Translations under genes and position numbers: made by a program
From: Clostridia bacterium
GTDB lineage: Bacteria > Bacillota > Clostridia > Oscillospirales > Acutalibacteraceae
Direction: 5' to 3'
DNA: 64,000 bases
Assembly: GCA_017432165.1 (NCBI GenBank)
Contig: JAFRJS010000090.1
Location: forward strand, 1-64,000
Shown here: positions 55,086 to 62,801 of the stretch, piece by piece
How the letters are laid out: each line of letters begins with the position of its first letter
Position numbering within the stretch: the first letter of the stretch is position 1
Notes under the pieces: model-generated
The model's database searches: none
Seen by the model: only the letters and a program-made list of their open reading frames with translations
What the model was told of the DNA's origin: nothing

Positions 55086-55169
55086 TTAAATTTGTTCTTT
55101 TTTTACTTTAAAAATTTTTCTGAGAAAAAAACTCAAAATTCTGGGACTTTTTATTAATACAACTTTCAT
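55086..55169 (-). CDS. spoVM: Stage V sporulation protein M (27-residue amphipathic peptide)
   Basis: A 27-codon gene behind GGAGGGG, 7 bases before the ATG. Compared from memory with Bacillus SpoVM (26 residues), it keeps Met1-Lys2, Ile6-Lys7, Pro9, Leu12 and Arg17 at the same positions. It ends in the same type of basic tail, and forms one amphipathic helix. SpoVM senses the curvature of the forespore membrane and anchors SpoIVA for coat assembly. It lies downstream of another tiny membrane-protein gene on the same strand. It is far too short for standard gene finders. Confidence 0.78.
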   Translation of the reverse strand: MKVVLIKSPRILSFFLRKIFKVKKEQI

Positions 55170-55195
55170 ATATAAACCCCTCCAATACGATAAAA

Positions 55196-55339
55196 TTAAC
55201 ATTTTATAAGAGATATTGCAAGCACTACAACAATTATTGAAATAATGGTTATAATCAGAGATTCCGGAAATAAAAATGAAAGTGTAAGCCCCAGTCCAAA
55301 GGCAAGTGCCAAAACTCCTTGTTGTTTATATCCGCACAT
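55196..55339 (-). CDS. 47-residue hydrophobic membrane peptide upstream of spoVM
   Basis: A short gene starting at ATG 55339 behind GGTGAA. The peptide begins with a cysteine (MCGYKQQG) and has two hydrophobic segments (about 8-24 and 28-45) joined at a proline, ending 'LIKC'. Its stop lies 26 bases before the spoVM start, so the two are likely co-transcribed. Small two-helix peptides of this look recur in Clostridia, but I cannot name a family. Confidence 0.6.
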   Translation of the reverse strand: MCGYKQQGVLALAFGLGLTLSFLFPESLIITIISIIVVVLAISLIKC

Positions 55340-55454
55340 AAAGTTCACCGCCGTTTTTTTATAATTCATTTGACTGAAACTTAGAGGTTTTAAAATTCCT
55401 TCTTATACCATAATATACACAGCGGCGAAAAATGTTATTTTTATTGGCGGATTA

Positions 55455-55847
55455 TTATGAATCGCAGTTTATGTCAGAAAGTGTAACGGCAGTGGCAATT
55501 TTTAGCGCAGAGGCTATTTTTTCTTTCTCGCTTTTGTTTATTGGTGTGCCGTTAAACATTAACCCTTCTTGGTTTTCCAGGTTATTAATAAAATTAGATA
55601 TTACGCTGTAAACTTCCGCTTTGGTTGTGGCGGCGGGTTCCGGAGTTTCTAGGTCCAGAATATAATCACCGCTTGCGTCCAGTGTGCGGCATATTTTTGA
55701 AAGTGTTTCTCTGTCGGGTTCCCTGCGGCCTTGTTCATACATTCCAATGGCAGAAGCTGACACATTAAGTTTGTCCGCAAGTTGAGCTTGAGTCAGCCCG
55801 GATTTGATTCTTAGTTTTTTTAATTTTGTTGACAGTTTGCTTTTAAT
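55455..55847 (-). CDS. XRE family helix-turn-helix regulator, apparent ATT start
   Basis: A 130-residue protein. The N-terminal XRE domain is complete only if translation starts upstream of the first ATG/GTG/TTG: 'KLKKLRIKSGLTQAQLADKL', then 'SASAIGMYEQGRREPD' and 'ETLSKICRTLDASGDYIL'. The only codon correctly placed behind the strong GGGGGG site (7 bases) is ATT at 55847; the in-frame GTG at 55763 would remove helices 1-2 of the HTH. The C-terminal half (about 75-130) is a helical, possibly ligand-binding or dimerisation region. It is divergent from the operon at 56207. Confidence 0.78.
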   Translation of the reverse strand: MKSKLSTKLKKLRIKSGLTQAQLADKLNVSASAIGMYEQGRREPDRETLSKICRTLDASGDYILDLETPEPAATTKAEVYSVISNFINNLENQEGLMFNGTPINKSEKEKIASALKIATAVTLSDINCDS

Positions 55848-56068
55848 GGGTATGCCCCCCTTTATAATTATAATAAATATTTGCTGTAAAAGGCTTTATT
55901 TATTAAGGTTAATACTTTTAAGGTGAAAAATAAGCAAAATTTTGTCGATAAAAACAAGAGTACAAAAATATTATATCACTTACACACATAGTGTTCAATA
56001 AATGTGTAGATTTAGTTAGTATGTATGGTGTATATTTTTGTGTTATTAAATTAAAAAATAAATTTTAG

Positions 56069-56097
56069 TTGACGTTTTAATATACATATGGTACCAT
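56069..56097 (+). promoter_or_regulatory. Promoter with overlapping palindrome upstream of the 56207 operon
   Basis: TTGACG (56069-56074), 17 bases and TACCAT (56092-56097). The perfect 10-bp palindrome ATGGTACCAT (56088-56097) covers the -10 box and is a good operator candidate for the divergent XRE regulator. Further TACAC/GTGTA dyads lie at about 55980-56008 and 56176-56192. Confidence 0.5.
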
Positions 56098-56135
56098 TGA
56101 AATGTAGGAGCCTGTAAGTTTAGAAAAAGTCTGTT

Positions 56136-56157
56136 AACCTAGGAAATAAATTAGGTT
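56136..56157 (+). terminator. Leader terminator upstream of the 56207 operon
   Basis: AACCTA (56136-56141) pairs with TAGGTT (56152-56157), extended by one G-U pair, followed by TTTATTTTTTT. It sits between the promoter and the first start codon, so it acts as an attenuator or ends a short leader RNA. Confidence 0.5.
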
Positions 56158-56206
56158 TTTATTTTTTTAGTTTTTACTACACGAAATGTGTAAAAGGGGG
56201 GTTAAT

Positions 56207-56422
56207 ATGTTTTATAAATCTATGTATAAAGAATATTCTAAGCAGGCGGAAATACTGAGGGTTCATATAAAAATATTAAAAACACAAAGTGTGAAGGCAA
56301 CGAATTTTGAAAAAGAAAAAATTAATTATAGAATTTCTGTTTTGTATCCAATGTATTTGGATTTGCTACACACTGCACAATATTTAAAAAGAAAAGGTGA
56401 GGTTTTAACAAGTGGCAAATAA
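56207..56422 (+). CDS. Small helical protein encoded with a sigma-region-4 protein
   Basis: A 71-residue soluble protein, almost entirely helical and basic ('YKEYSKQAEILRVHIKIL', 'YPMYLDLLHTAQYLKRKG'). ATG 56207 follows GGGGGG by 5 bases; a longer reading from 56186 crosses that site. It overlaps the next gene by 11 bases. The pairing of such a coiled-coil-like protein with a sigma-70 region 4 protein is seen in Clostridia chromosomes and mobile elements. Function unknown. Confidence 0.65.
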   Translation: MFYKSMYKEYSKQAEILRVHIKILKTQSVKATNFEKEKINYRISVLYPMYLDLLHTAQYLKRKGEVLTSGK

Positions 56423-56711
56423 ATGTTTTTACTTAGATAATTTTACAGAGTCTTTGGCAAGTATTTATAAATATAAAGCGGACACTTTTGACGGGGAAGA
56501 TACAAAATATAAAAAGATGGTGTATTCACTTAAAAATATAATAAAAGGTGAACTTACCGAAAGGCAGCAGCTCTGTATTTGGCTATATTATGGAAAAATG
56601 ATGAAAATGCGTGAAATCGCCGGGGAACTGGGCATATGCGTTTCTTCGGTTTCCAGGCATATAAAAAAAGGAAAATCCAGAATAGAAAAAACTATGAAGT
56701 ATTATTTTTAA
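56412..56711 (+). CDS. Sigma-70 region 4-like DNA-binding protein
   Basis: A 99-residue protein whose last 55 residues form a sigma region 4 / LuxR-like HTH ('LTERQQLCIWLYYGKMMKMR', 'ELGICVSSVSRHIKKGKSRI'). It has no region 2, so it is not a complete sigma factor. It may be a positive regulator, or a sigma-like factor for an element. The start is GTG, with AGGTGAGG upstream. It is translationally coupled to the gene before it; spoIIE follows after 200 bases. Confidence 0.8.
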   Translation: MANKCFYLDNFTESLASIYKYKADTFDGEDTKYKKMVYSLKNIIKGELTERQQLCIWLYYGKMMKMREIAGELGICVSSVSRHIKKGKSRIEKTMKYYF

Positions 56712-56913
56712 AAATTTGTGATTTTTCACAAATCCATACCAAAACTTCTTTATAATTCTAAATATTTTTTTAAAAATCGGCATAATGTAGTGATATAAAA
56801 TAAATTTTTATAAAATAACCTTTTTATTTCCAGCGTAATGTGACAACTAAAGTACGTTAGATATTTTTATAATTGTTTTTAGTAAAAATTTTTAAATTAG
56901 GTGGCGTTGGAAG

Positions 56914-59238
56914 TTGAAAAGTATAACACTAAATTCAAAAGAAAAATTTTTAAGCATGGCAAAAAATTACTCATTAAAAGTGGCTTTTATTAAGCTTATG
57001 TGCTTTGTTTCGGGTATTTTGGTGTCTAGGGGTGCGGTTTTGGGGAGGTATTATCCGTTTGGTTTGTCTTTTTCGGCATCTGCGCCGGGAAGTTTTTTTG
57101 CCCCTACATTAATAGGTGCGGCGTTTGGTTATTTGTTCCCTTTAAGGATTGGTCCTGCAATTAGGTACATATCCACAATAGTGGCAATAGCCGCTGCAAA
57201 ATGGACGCTTAGTGATTTATATAAAATTAAAAAGCATTTTTTGTATACGCCGTTGGTTGTGTTTTTTTCTGCTCTGGTAACGGGTTTTGCAATGGATTTT
57301 GCGTATGGTATTGACGGTATGGATATATTCATAAGTATACTCGAAGCGACTGTTGCTGCCGGGACGGCATACTTTTTTGATAATACTTTTAAAATTATTG
57401 CAAGTAAAAAAATTTATTTTTTGGGGCAAAAAGATTTTGTCTGCTTAGCGGTAAGTTTAAGTATAATTTTGTTTTCCATTTCTCAGGTTAATATATGTGG
57501 CGTTTCTTTGGGTAGAGTTTGTGGGGTAACCGCTACGCTGATTACTTCTTATGTGGTGGGGGCTTTTGGCGGTGCGTTGGTCGGTGCAGCAATGGGAGCT
57601 ATTTTTAGCTTGTCTTTTTTAGGTGTGCCATATACTTCTAATTTTTATCCTTTTGGAGGAATGATTTCCGGATTGTTTTCGCCTTTTGGTAGGATTGGTG
57701 TTTGTTTGTCGTTTTTGCTTTCGGCAGGGCTGACGTTTTTCCCGCTTGTAAATACAGACGGAATAATTATATGTACATATGAGTTGATTTTCGGAAGCTT
57801 GCTATTTTTAATTATTCCAAAAAAATTCATTTACAGATGCAGATTGTTTTTACCCAAGCTAAGCAGTACCGGTGATGGCGGAGGAGAAGAAACAAAGAGG
57901 TTTATAATTCAAAAAATAAAATTTTTGTCCAAATTTTTATGCTGCGTACCAAAAATTATAGAAAACACATCAAACCGATTTTTAAAAAAAGAAGAAACAA
58001 GCCCCAGGCTTATGTGTTTGCAAGCTGCAGCTAATCACTGTGTAAATTGTGGTAAAAACGAAAAGTGCTGGTCAGAAAATTTTGACAGCACAGAAAAAAA
58101 CATTATTAATATTTACGAAAACGTTTCTAAAAATAAAGAATTTATGAATTATAATTTATCAACCGATTTTTTGCAAAGGTGCTACCAAACCGACAGCCTT
58201 ACAAAAGAAATTTCTAAGTTTTGTAATAATTTGAAATCCGAAAAAAATTCAAAGCTAAAAATAATGGAGTTTAAAAATATTATTTCCGAGCAATTTAGCG
58301 CAGTTGGTTCTTTGCTAAAGGATCTTACGGGGGAGTTTTCGGAAGTTATTAGTATTAGCGAAAAACTTTCCGTAAAAATTAAAAACGAATTTAAAAACTT
58401 AAATATAAAATATACGTCCGTGAATTCATTTGTAGATAGAAACGGGAAAATATTTTTGGAAATTGAGTGCAGTTATAGCCCAAGCGATGAAATTCTTTAC
58501 AAAATTCATAAAGCGGCCTCTAAAGTAAGCGGAAGAAAAATGAATATGCCGGTGCTTTGCGAATGCGCAGATGTTTTTAAAATAAAAATATCGGAAAAAA
58601 AGGTTTATTCTGTAAGCGTTGGTGTCAGTCAGCATACGTTTAATAATGGTAGAATGTGCGGGGATAGTTGCCGGTATTTTGAAGACGGATTTGGGATTTT
58701 TAATGTGTTTATAAGTGACGGTATGGGTACAGGCGTTAAAGCTGCAGCGGAAGGTTCTATGACTGCAGAACTTATGAAAAATTTTGTTAAATCCGGTGTG
58801 AGTGTTGCCAGCGCAATTAAATTTGTAAATTCTGCTCTTTTGCTAAGGTCGGGTGATGAATCGCTTACTACGATTGATGCTTTGTCGCTTAATTTATTAA
58901 CCGGTGAAGCAAAATTCATAAAAGCAGGGGCCCCGACAACGTTTTTGCTCAGAGATAACGAAGTTAAAAAAATAAGCTTTGAAACTTTGCCGATAGGAAT
59001 ATTAAACGAGGCGTCTTTTTCTGAAAAAGTTTATAATTTAAAAGACGGCGATATTATTTTGATGGTTTCAGACGGTGCCACAGACATCGGTAGCGAGTTT
59101 ATAGAAGATATTTTAAAATCTAAAATTTATAATTCCGCTCAGGAACTTGCAAAAATGGTTGTAAACGAAGCAATAAATTTGCGCAAAGAAACGCACGACG
59201 ACGATATAAGTGCCGTGGCGATTCATTTGTACAGGTAA
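56914..59238 (+). CDS. spoIIE: Stage II sporulation protein E (SpoIIAA-P phosphatase)
   Basis: A 774-residue protein. About ten membrane helices (20-310) and a central region (about 320-540) containing a cysteine cluster ('NHCVNCGKNEKCW') precede a PP2C phosphatase domain (about 555-774). Metal-site motifs are 'VFISDGMGTGVKAAAEGSMT', 'LMVSDGATDIGSEF' and 'THDDDISAVAIH'. SpoIIE dephosphorylates the anti-anti-sigma factor SpoIIAA and so releases sigma-F in the forespore; it also binds FtsZ at the polar septum. The start is TTG, 9 bases after AGGTGG. Confidence 0.96.
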   Translation: MKSITLNSKEKFLSMAKNYSLKVAFIKLMCFVSGILVSRGAVLGRYYPFGLSFSASAPGSFFAPTLIGAAFGYLFPLRIGPAIRYISTIVAIAAAKWTLSDLYKIKKHFLYTPLVVFFSALVTGFAMDFAYGIDGMDIFISILEATVAAGTAYFFDNTFKIIASKKIYFLGQKDFVCLAVSLSIILFSISQVNICGVSLGRVCGVTATLITSYVVGAFGGALVGAAMGAIFSLSFLGVPYTSNFYPFGGMISGLFSPFGRIGVCLSFLLSAGLTFFPLVNTDGIIICTYELIFGSLLFLIIPKKFIYRCRLFLPKLSSTGDGGGEETKRFIIQKIKFLSKFLCCVPKIIENTSNRFLKKEETSPRLMCLQAAANHCVNCGKNEKCWSENFDSTEKNIINIYENVSKNKEFMNYNLSTDFLQRCYQTDSLTKEISKFCNNLKSEKNSKLKIMEFKNIISEQFSAVGSLLKDLTGEFSEVISISEKLSVKIKNEFKNLNIKYTSVNSFVDRNGKIFLEIECSYSPSDEILYKIHKAASKVSGRKMNMPVLCECADVFKIKISEKKVYSVSVGVSQHTFNNGRMCGDSCRYFEDGFGIFNVFISDGMGTGVKAAAEGSMTAELMKNFVKSGVSVASAIKFVNSALLLRSGDESLTTIDALSLNLLTGEAKFIKAGAPTTFLLRDNEVKKISFETLPIGILNEASFSEKVYNLKDGDIILMVSDGATDIGSEFIEDILKSKIYNSAQELAKMVVNEAINLRKETHDDDISAVAIHLYR

Positions 59239-59243
59239 ATAAT

Positions 59244-60770
59244 TTATTTTTGCCAGTATTTTCTGTCTAGGCTTCGGTATTGAATAGCTTCGCAGATGTG
59301 GTCAAAGTCTATTTTTTCTTTTTTGTCCAGGTCTGCAATTGTTCGGGATATTTTTAGGATTTTATCGTAACCTCTGGCGGAAAGCCCGAGTTTATTAAAG
59401 GCTTTTTCCAGTATGGATTTTGCTTTTTCTGTCAGTGGGCATGTTTTTTGCAGCATATGTGCGGGAATTTTTGAGTTTGAATTTATATTTATTAGTTTTA
59501 AACGCTCTTTTTGAATGTTTCTTGCTTCGTTTACACGTTTGCGAATAGTTTCAGATGTTTCCAGCATTTCGGTTGATGAAAGATTTTCAAAGTTTACCGG
59601 CGGGACTTCTACATGTATATCCATTCTGTCCAGCAGTGGGCCGGAAATTTTTGAAAGATAGCGTAAAACCGCTGCCGGTGAGCATGTGCACTGTTTGTTT
59701 GGGTGACCAAAATATCCACACGGGCATGGATTTGTTGCTGCTATCAGCATAAATGAGCAAGGGTATGAAAGCGCAATTTTTGCTCTGGAAAGTGTAATAA
59801 TGCCTTCTTCGATTGGTTGGCGCAGAGTTTCTATTGTGGCGCGGGAAAATTCCGATAATTCATCTAAAAATAGTACACCATTATGCGCAAGCGAGATTTC
59901 TCCCGGCTGAGGTATGCTGCCTCCTCCGGAAAGCCCGGCAGTGGAGGTTGTGTGGTGTGGAGTTCTAAATGGCCTTTGTGTAACGAGTGGGGAATTATTT
60001 TGCAAAATTCCCGCAATGGAGTGAATTTTTGTTGTTTCGATTATTTCGTCAAACGTCATTTCCGGCAAAATAGAGGGTAGTCTTTTTGCAAGCATACTTT
60101 TTCCTGACCCGGGAGGACCGATTAGCAGTACATTGTGGTTCCCTGCGGCTGCGATTTCCAAAGCTCTTTTTACGTTATATTGGCCTTTCACTTGCGAAAA
60201 ATCAAGCGTAAATTCAGTGGGTTTTATTTGTATGTTTGTTTGCGGCTGTGGAGATATTTTTTCTTCTTCTTGCAGATGGTTTATTATTTCTTTTACGTTT
60301 TTAACGGGATAAACATTTATTCCTGATATCGTTGCGGCTTCAACGGCGTTTTTTTCTGGCACGAAGATGTTTTCAAAACCGTTTTGCTTTGCGTGGATTG
60401 TCATTGGCAGTACGCCATTTACAGGGCAAATGTCTCCGCTTAGCGAAAGCTCTCCGATAAAAGCGGATTTTTCAGGAATATCTGTTATTTGCCCGTTTGA
60501 TTTTAAAATTGACAAAAGAATGGGCAAATCGTACAGAGAACCCGCTTTTCTTATATCTGCCGGTGCAAGATTTATGATAATGCGCGAAACTGGGAATTTA
60601 AATCCCGAATTTTTTATTGCTGCCCGGACTCTGTTTTTTGATTCTTTTATAGAAGCATCAGGCAGACCAACAATTTCACAAGAGGGAATGCCGTTTGAAA
60701 TATCCGATTCAATAGTTACCACAAAGGCTTCCAATCCGTTTATGCCCATGCTAAAAATTTTTGAATTCAT
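59244..60770 (-). CDS. YifB/ComM family Mg-chelatase-like AAA+ ATPase
   Basis: A 508-residue protein. The N-terminal Lon-like domain includes 'IVGLPDASIKESKNRVRAAI', 'ADIRKAGSLYDLPILL' and 'GELSLSGDICPVNGVLP'. The AAA+ core has Walker A 'LLIGPPGSGKSMLAKRL', 'HHTTSTAGLSGGGS', 'GVLFLDELSEF' and a zinc-like 'NPCPCGYFGHPNKQCTC' insert. ComM in Haemophilus acts as a branch-migration helicase in transformation; the role in Bacillota is not settled. It is convergent with spoIIE, 5 bases apart. Confidence 0.94.
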   Translation of the reverse strand: MNSKIFSMGINGLEAFVVTIESDISNGIPSCEIVGLPDASIKESKNRVRAAIKNSGFKFPVSRIIINLAPADIRKAGSLYDLPILLSILKSNGQITDIPEKSAFIGELSLSGDICPVNGVLPMTIHAKQNGFENIFVPEKNAVEAATISGINVYPVKNVKEIINHLQEEEKISPQPQTNIQIKPTEFTLDFSQVKGQYNVKRALEIAAAGNHNVLLIGPPGSGKSMLAKRLPSILPEMTFDEIIETTKIHSIAGILQNNSPLVTQRPFRTPHHTTSTAGLSGGGSIPQPGEISLAHNGVLFLDELSEFSRATIETLRQPIEEGIITLSRAKIALSYPCSFMLIAATNPCPCGYFGHPNKQCTCSPAAVLRYLSKISGPLLDRMDIHVEVPPVNFENLSSTEMLETSETIRKRVNEARNIQKERLKLININSNSKIPAHMLQKTCPLTEKAKSILEKAFNKLGLSARGYDKILKISRTIADLDKKEKIDFDHICEAIQYRSLDRKYWQK

Positions 60771-60881
60771 AAATGTTCTCCAATAAAAAATAAAATTAAT
60801 TATATTTTAATTATACATTAATTTTGAATAAAAATCAATTTATTTTTTACTGAATTTTTTATTTAAAAAAATTTTATAATA

Positions 60882-60909
60882 AAAAGCTATTTCAAGCGAA
60901 ATAGCTTTT
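60882..60909 (-). terminator. Terminator of the YugP-type protease gene
   Basis: A perfect 12-bp stem AAAAGCTATTTC/GAAATAGCTTTT with a 4-base loop. On the minus strand it is followed by TATTATAAAATTTTTTT, starting 3 bases after the stop codon. Confidence 0.8.
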
Positions 60910-60912
60910 ATT

Positions 60913-61605
60913 TTAATCCCTGTTTCTCGATATGAATATCAGCCTTAAAAGGTAAAGAAGCGAGTTTAAGGTTGCCGCCACGTAAGTAAGTGCCGCCGCA
61001 CTTAGTACAGCGTTTGCGCCTTTAAGTTCTTCCGGTGCTAAGATGTTATTTTGTGATAAAGACCTCAGTGCGCGGTTACTTGCGTTGAATTCCACAGGTA
61101 ATGTTACAATTTGAAAGAGTAGTGCCACCGCAAAAAGCAAAATTCCCAAGTTTAAAAAGAAATTTGAGTCTGTTGGGAATATTATTCCGATCATCACAAG
61201 CGGCATGGAGAGTCTGGAGCTTATATTGCAGATCGGTATTAAAAATTCTCTTATTTTTATTGGAAAATATCCTTTGTCGTGTTGGTCGGCGTGGCCGCAT
61301 TCGTGTGCTGCGACGCTGATTGCCGCAATGGAATTTTTCCCGTATACTTCGTCCGAAAGGTAAACACCGCCGGATCTTGGATCAAAAAAATCGCTGAAAT
61401 ATCCACGAGTTTGGTTTACCGATACGCCGTTTATGTTTTTGTCTTTTAAGATCATTTTTGCACATTCTGCGCCTGAAATTCCGCTTTTTGTGGGAACTTT
61501 GGAGTATTTACTAAAAGCGTGCTTTACTTTTATTTCTGCAAATAATGCGATTATCACCGAAATGATGAGCGTTAAAAAGCTAAAGCCTGATGTATAAAAT
61601 ATCAT
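60913..61605 (-). CDS. YugP-family zinc metallopeptidase (membrane)
   Basis: A 230-residue membrane protein with an N-terminal helix (about 4-25), a cytosol-facing zinc site HExxH ('AAHECGHADQHDKGYFP', about 103-107), and two or three more helices. 'PVEFNASNRALRSL' holds the third-ligand glutamate typical of the neutral zinc metallopeptidase family. The substrate is unknown. I start at ATG 61605, 9 bases after AAAGGA; the ATG at 61623 includes that site in its coding part. Confidence 0.9.
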   Translation of the reverse strand: MIFYTSGFSFLTLIISVIIALFAEIKVKHAFSKYSKVPTKSGISGAECAKMILKDKNINGVSVNQTRGYFSDFFDPRSGGVYLSDEVYGKNSIAAISVAAHECGHADQHDKGYFPIKIREFLIPICNISSRLSMPLVMIGIIFPTDSNFFLNLGILLFAVALLFQIVTLPVEFNASNRALRSLSQNNILAPEELKGANAVLSAAALTYVAATLNSLLYLLRLIFISRNRD

Positions 61606-61728
61606 AATTAAATTTCCTTTCATATTTAAAATATGCCGCTAATTAGATAATACCACTTATAAATAATATTATCAAATTTAGGAATAATAGTATAAAAAAG
61701 AGAAAAAATAAAAATTAGAAATTAAGTG

Positions 61729-61757
61729 TTGACCGTATTAAAAAGCAGTGATAAAAT
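61729..61757 (+). promoter_or_regulatory. Promoter of hsp20
   Basis: TTGACC (61729-61734), 17 bases and TAAAAT (61752-61757), about 55 bases before the ATG. No CIRCE or CtsR-type repeat is seen. Confidence 0.65.
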
Positions 61758-61811
61758 TCTAGTTGTAGGTATAAATTTATCTATATTAAAATTTTTAGGA
61801 GGTTGATTTTT

Positions 61812-62243
61812 ATGTATTTAATGCCATACGGAGGAGATTTATTTGATGAGCTTAAAAGCCCATTTGATGATTTTTTCAAAAAATTTGATGTCCGTCCGGA
61901 ATTTAAAAACGTAATGAGTACAGACATTGTAGAAAAAGACGATGGCCTAGAAATGATAGTAGACCTTCCCGGAGTGAAAAAAGAGGACATAAAAATAGAA
62001 TTAAACAAAGGGTATTTAATAATCACAGCGTCAAGTAATGTGGAAAAAGAAGAAAAAGATGACTCTAAAAATTATTTGCGCAGAGAAAGATCTACAGGAA
62101 GATACAGACGCAGCTTTTTTGTGGGTGAAGAATTAACGGAAGAAGACATAAAAGCAAAATTTGAAAATGGAACGCTGACAATTAATCTGCCAAAAAAAGA
62201 GCAAAAGAAAATAGAAGAAAAAAAGACAATAAATATCGAATAA
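61812..62243 (+). CDS. Hsp20 / alpha-crystallin family small heat-shock protein
   Basis: A 143-residue holdase. The N-terminal arm reads 'GDLFDELKSPFDDFFKKF'. The crystallin domain has 'EMIVDLPGVKKEDIKIELN', 'RRERSTGRYRRSFFVGEEL' and 'IKAKFENGTLTINLPK'. ATG 61812 follows AGGAGG by 9 bases. It keeps unfolded proteins soluble. The lysine/glutamate-rich C-terminus ends 'KTINIE'. Confidence 0.95.
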   Translation: MYLMPYGGDLFDELKSPFDDFFKKFDVRPEFKNVMSTDIVEKDDGLEMIVDLPGVKKEDIKIELNKGYLIITASSNVEKEEKDDSKNYLRRERSTGRYRRSFFVGEELTEEDIKAKFENGTLTINLPKKEQKKIEEKKTINIE

Positions 62244-62257
62244 AAAACTAAAAATAA

Positions 62258-62288
62258 AAACTCACCGCATCTTTTGGGCGGTGAGTTT
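62258..62288. terminator. Bidirectional terminator between hsp20 and the 62310 gene
   Basis: AAACTCACCGC (62258-62268) pairs with GCGGTGAGTTT (62278-62288). The better T-run is on the minus strand (TTTTTATTTTTAG), ending the 62310 gene; it also follows hsp20. Confidence 0.8.
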
Positions 62289-62309
62289 CTTTATGCGTAT
62301 AAATTTTAT

Positions 62310-62591
62310 TTAAATTTTGTCTCCAAAATTTGATATTATTTTTCCAAGTTCTCCGCTACCGATAAGTTCGCCATATTCTTTATCTGTAAGCACTCTTGCG
62401 GATAATCCCCAATTTTTGGCGGAGGCTTCTGCTTCTTCTTTGGTTTTGTACCTTCCTATTACGCTTCCGTCGTAGTCATTTACCACTACAAATGGAAACG
62501 GCATTCCTGGACGTTCGTGTACATATCCGCCTGAAACTTTTTCTTCTTCAGTTTTTTCAAGTTTTTCTGCTTTGTTTTTGATTTCTTCCAT
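62310..62591 (-). CDS. Small protein with a double-glycine-like leader
   Basis: A 93-residue protein. Residues 1-22 are charged and helical and end 'EEEKVSGG', the pattern at which C39-type peptidases cut double-glycine leaders. The remaining 71 residues form an acidic alpha/beta domain ('PFVVVNDYDGSVIGRYKT', 'EEAEASAKNWGLSARVL') larger than a classic bacteriocin core. GGGAGG lies 8 bases before the ATG. No C39 transporter or modification enzyme is adjacent. It may instead be a spore or cytoplasmic protein with a chance VSGG. Confidence 0.6.
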   Translation of the reverse strand: MEEIKNKAEKLEKTEEEKVSGGYVHERPGMPFPFVVVNDYDGSVIGRYKTKEEAEASAKNWGLSARVLTDKEYGELIGSGELGKIISNFGDKI

Positions 62592-62801
62592 TTTAATTAC
62601 CTCCCAGATGTAAATTTTAAATAAATGCGTTTGTTTTCAAAACACATTTATAACTATATTATATATAATTCATTTAAAAATCAATAAATTTATATAATTT
62701 AAGTAAAAAATAATCATATTATAATAATTACAAATTTTATATATTTGCATGGTAATAAAACATTTTTTGCCTTTCATATTATTTAAAAAGAGGTGAAAAA
62801 T

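Noticed and set aside
55455-55763. GTG start for the XRE regulator
   Set aside because: It would remove the first helices of a clear helix-turn-helix. The coding pattern continues upstream to the strong ribosome site.
55455-56711. Prophage or integrative element suggested by the XRE and sigma-like genes
   Set aside because: No integrase, structural, replication or att signal is present, and the flanks (symporter, spoVM, spoIIE) are chromosomal.
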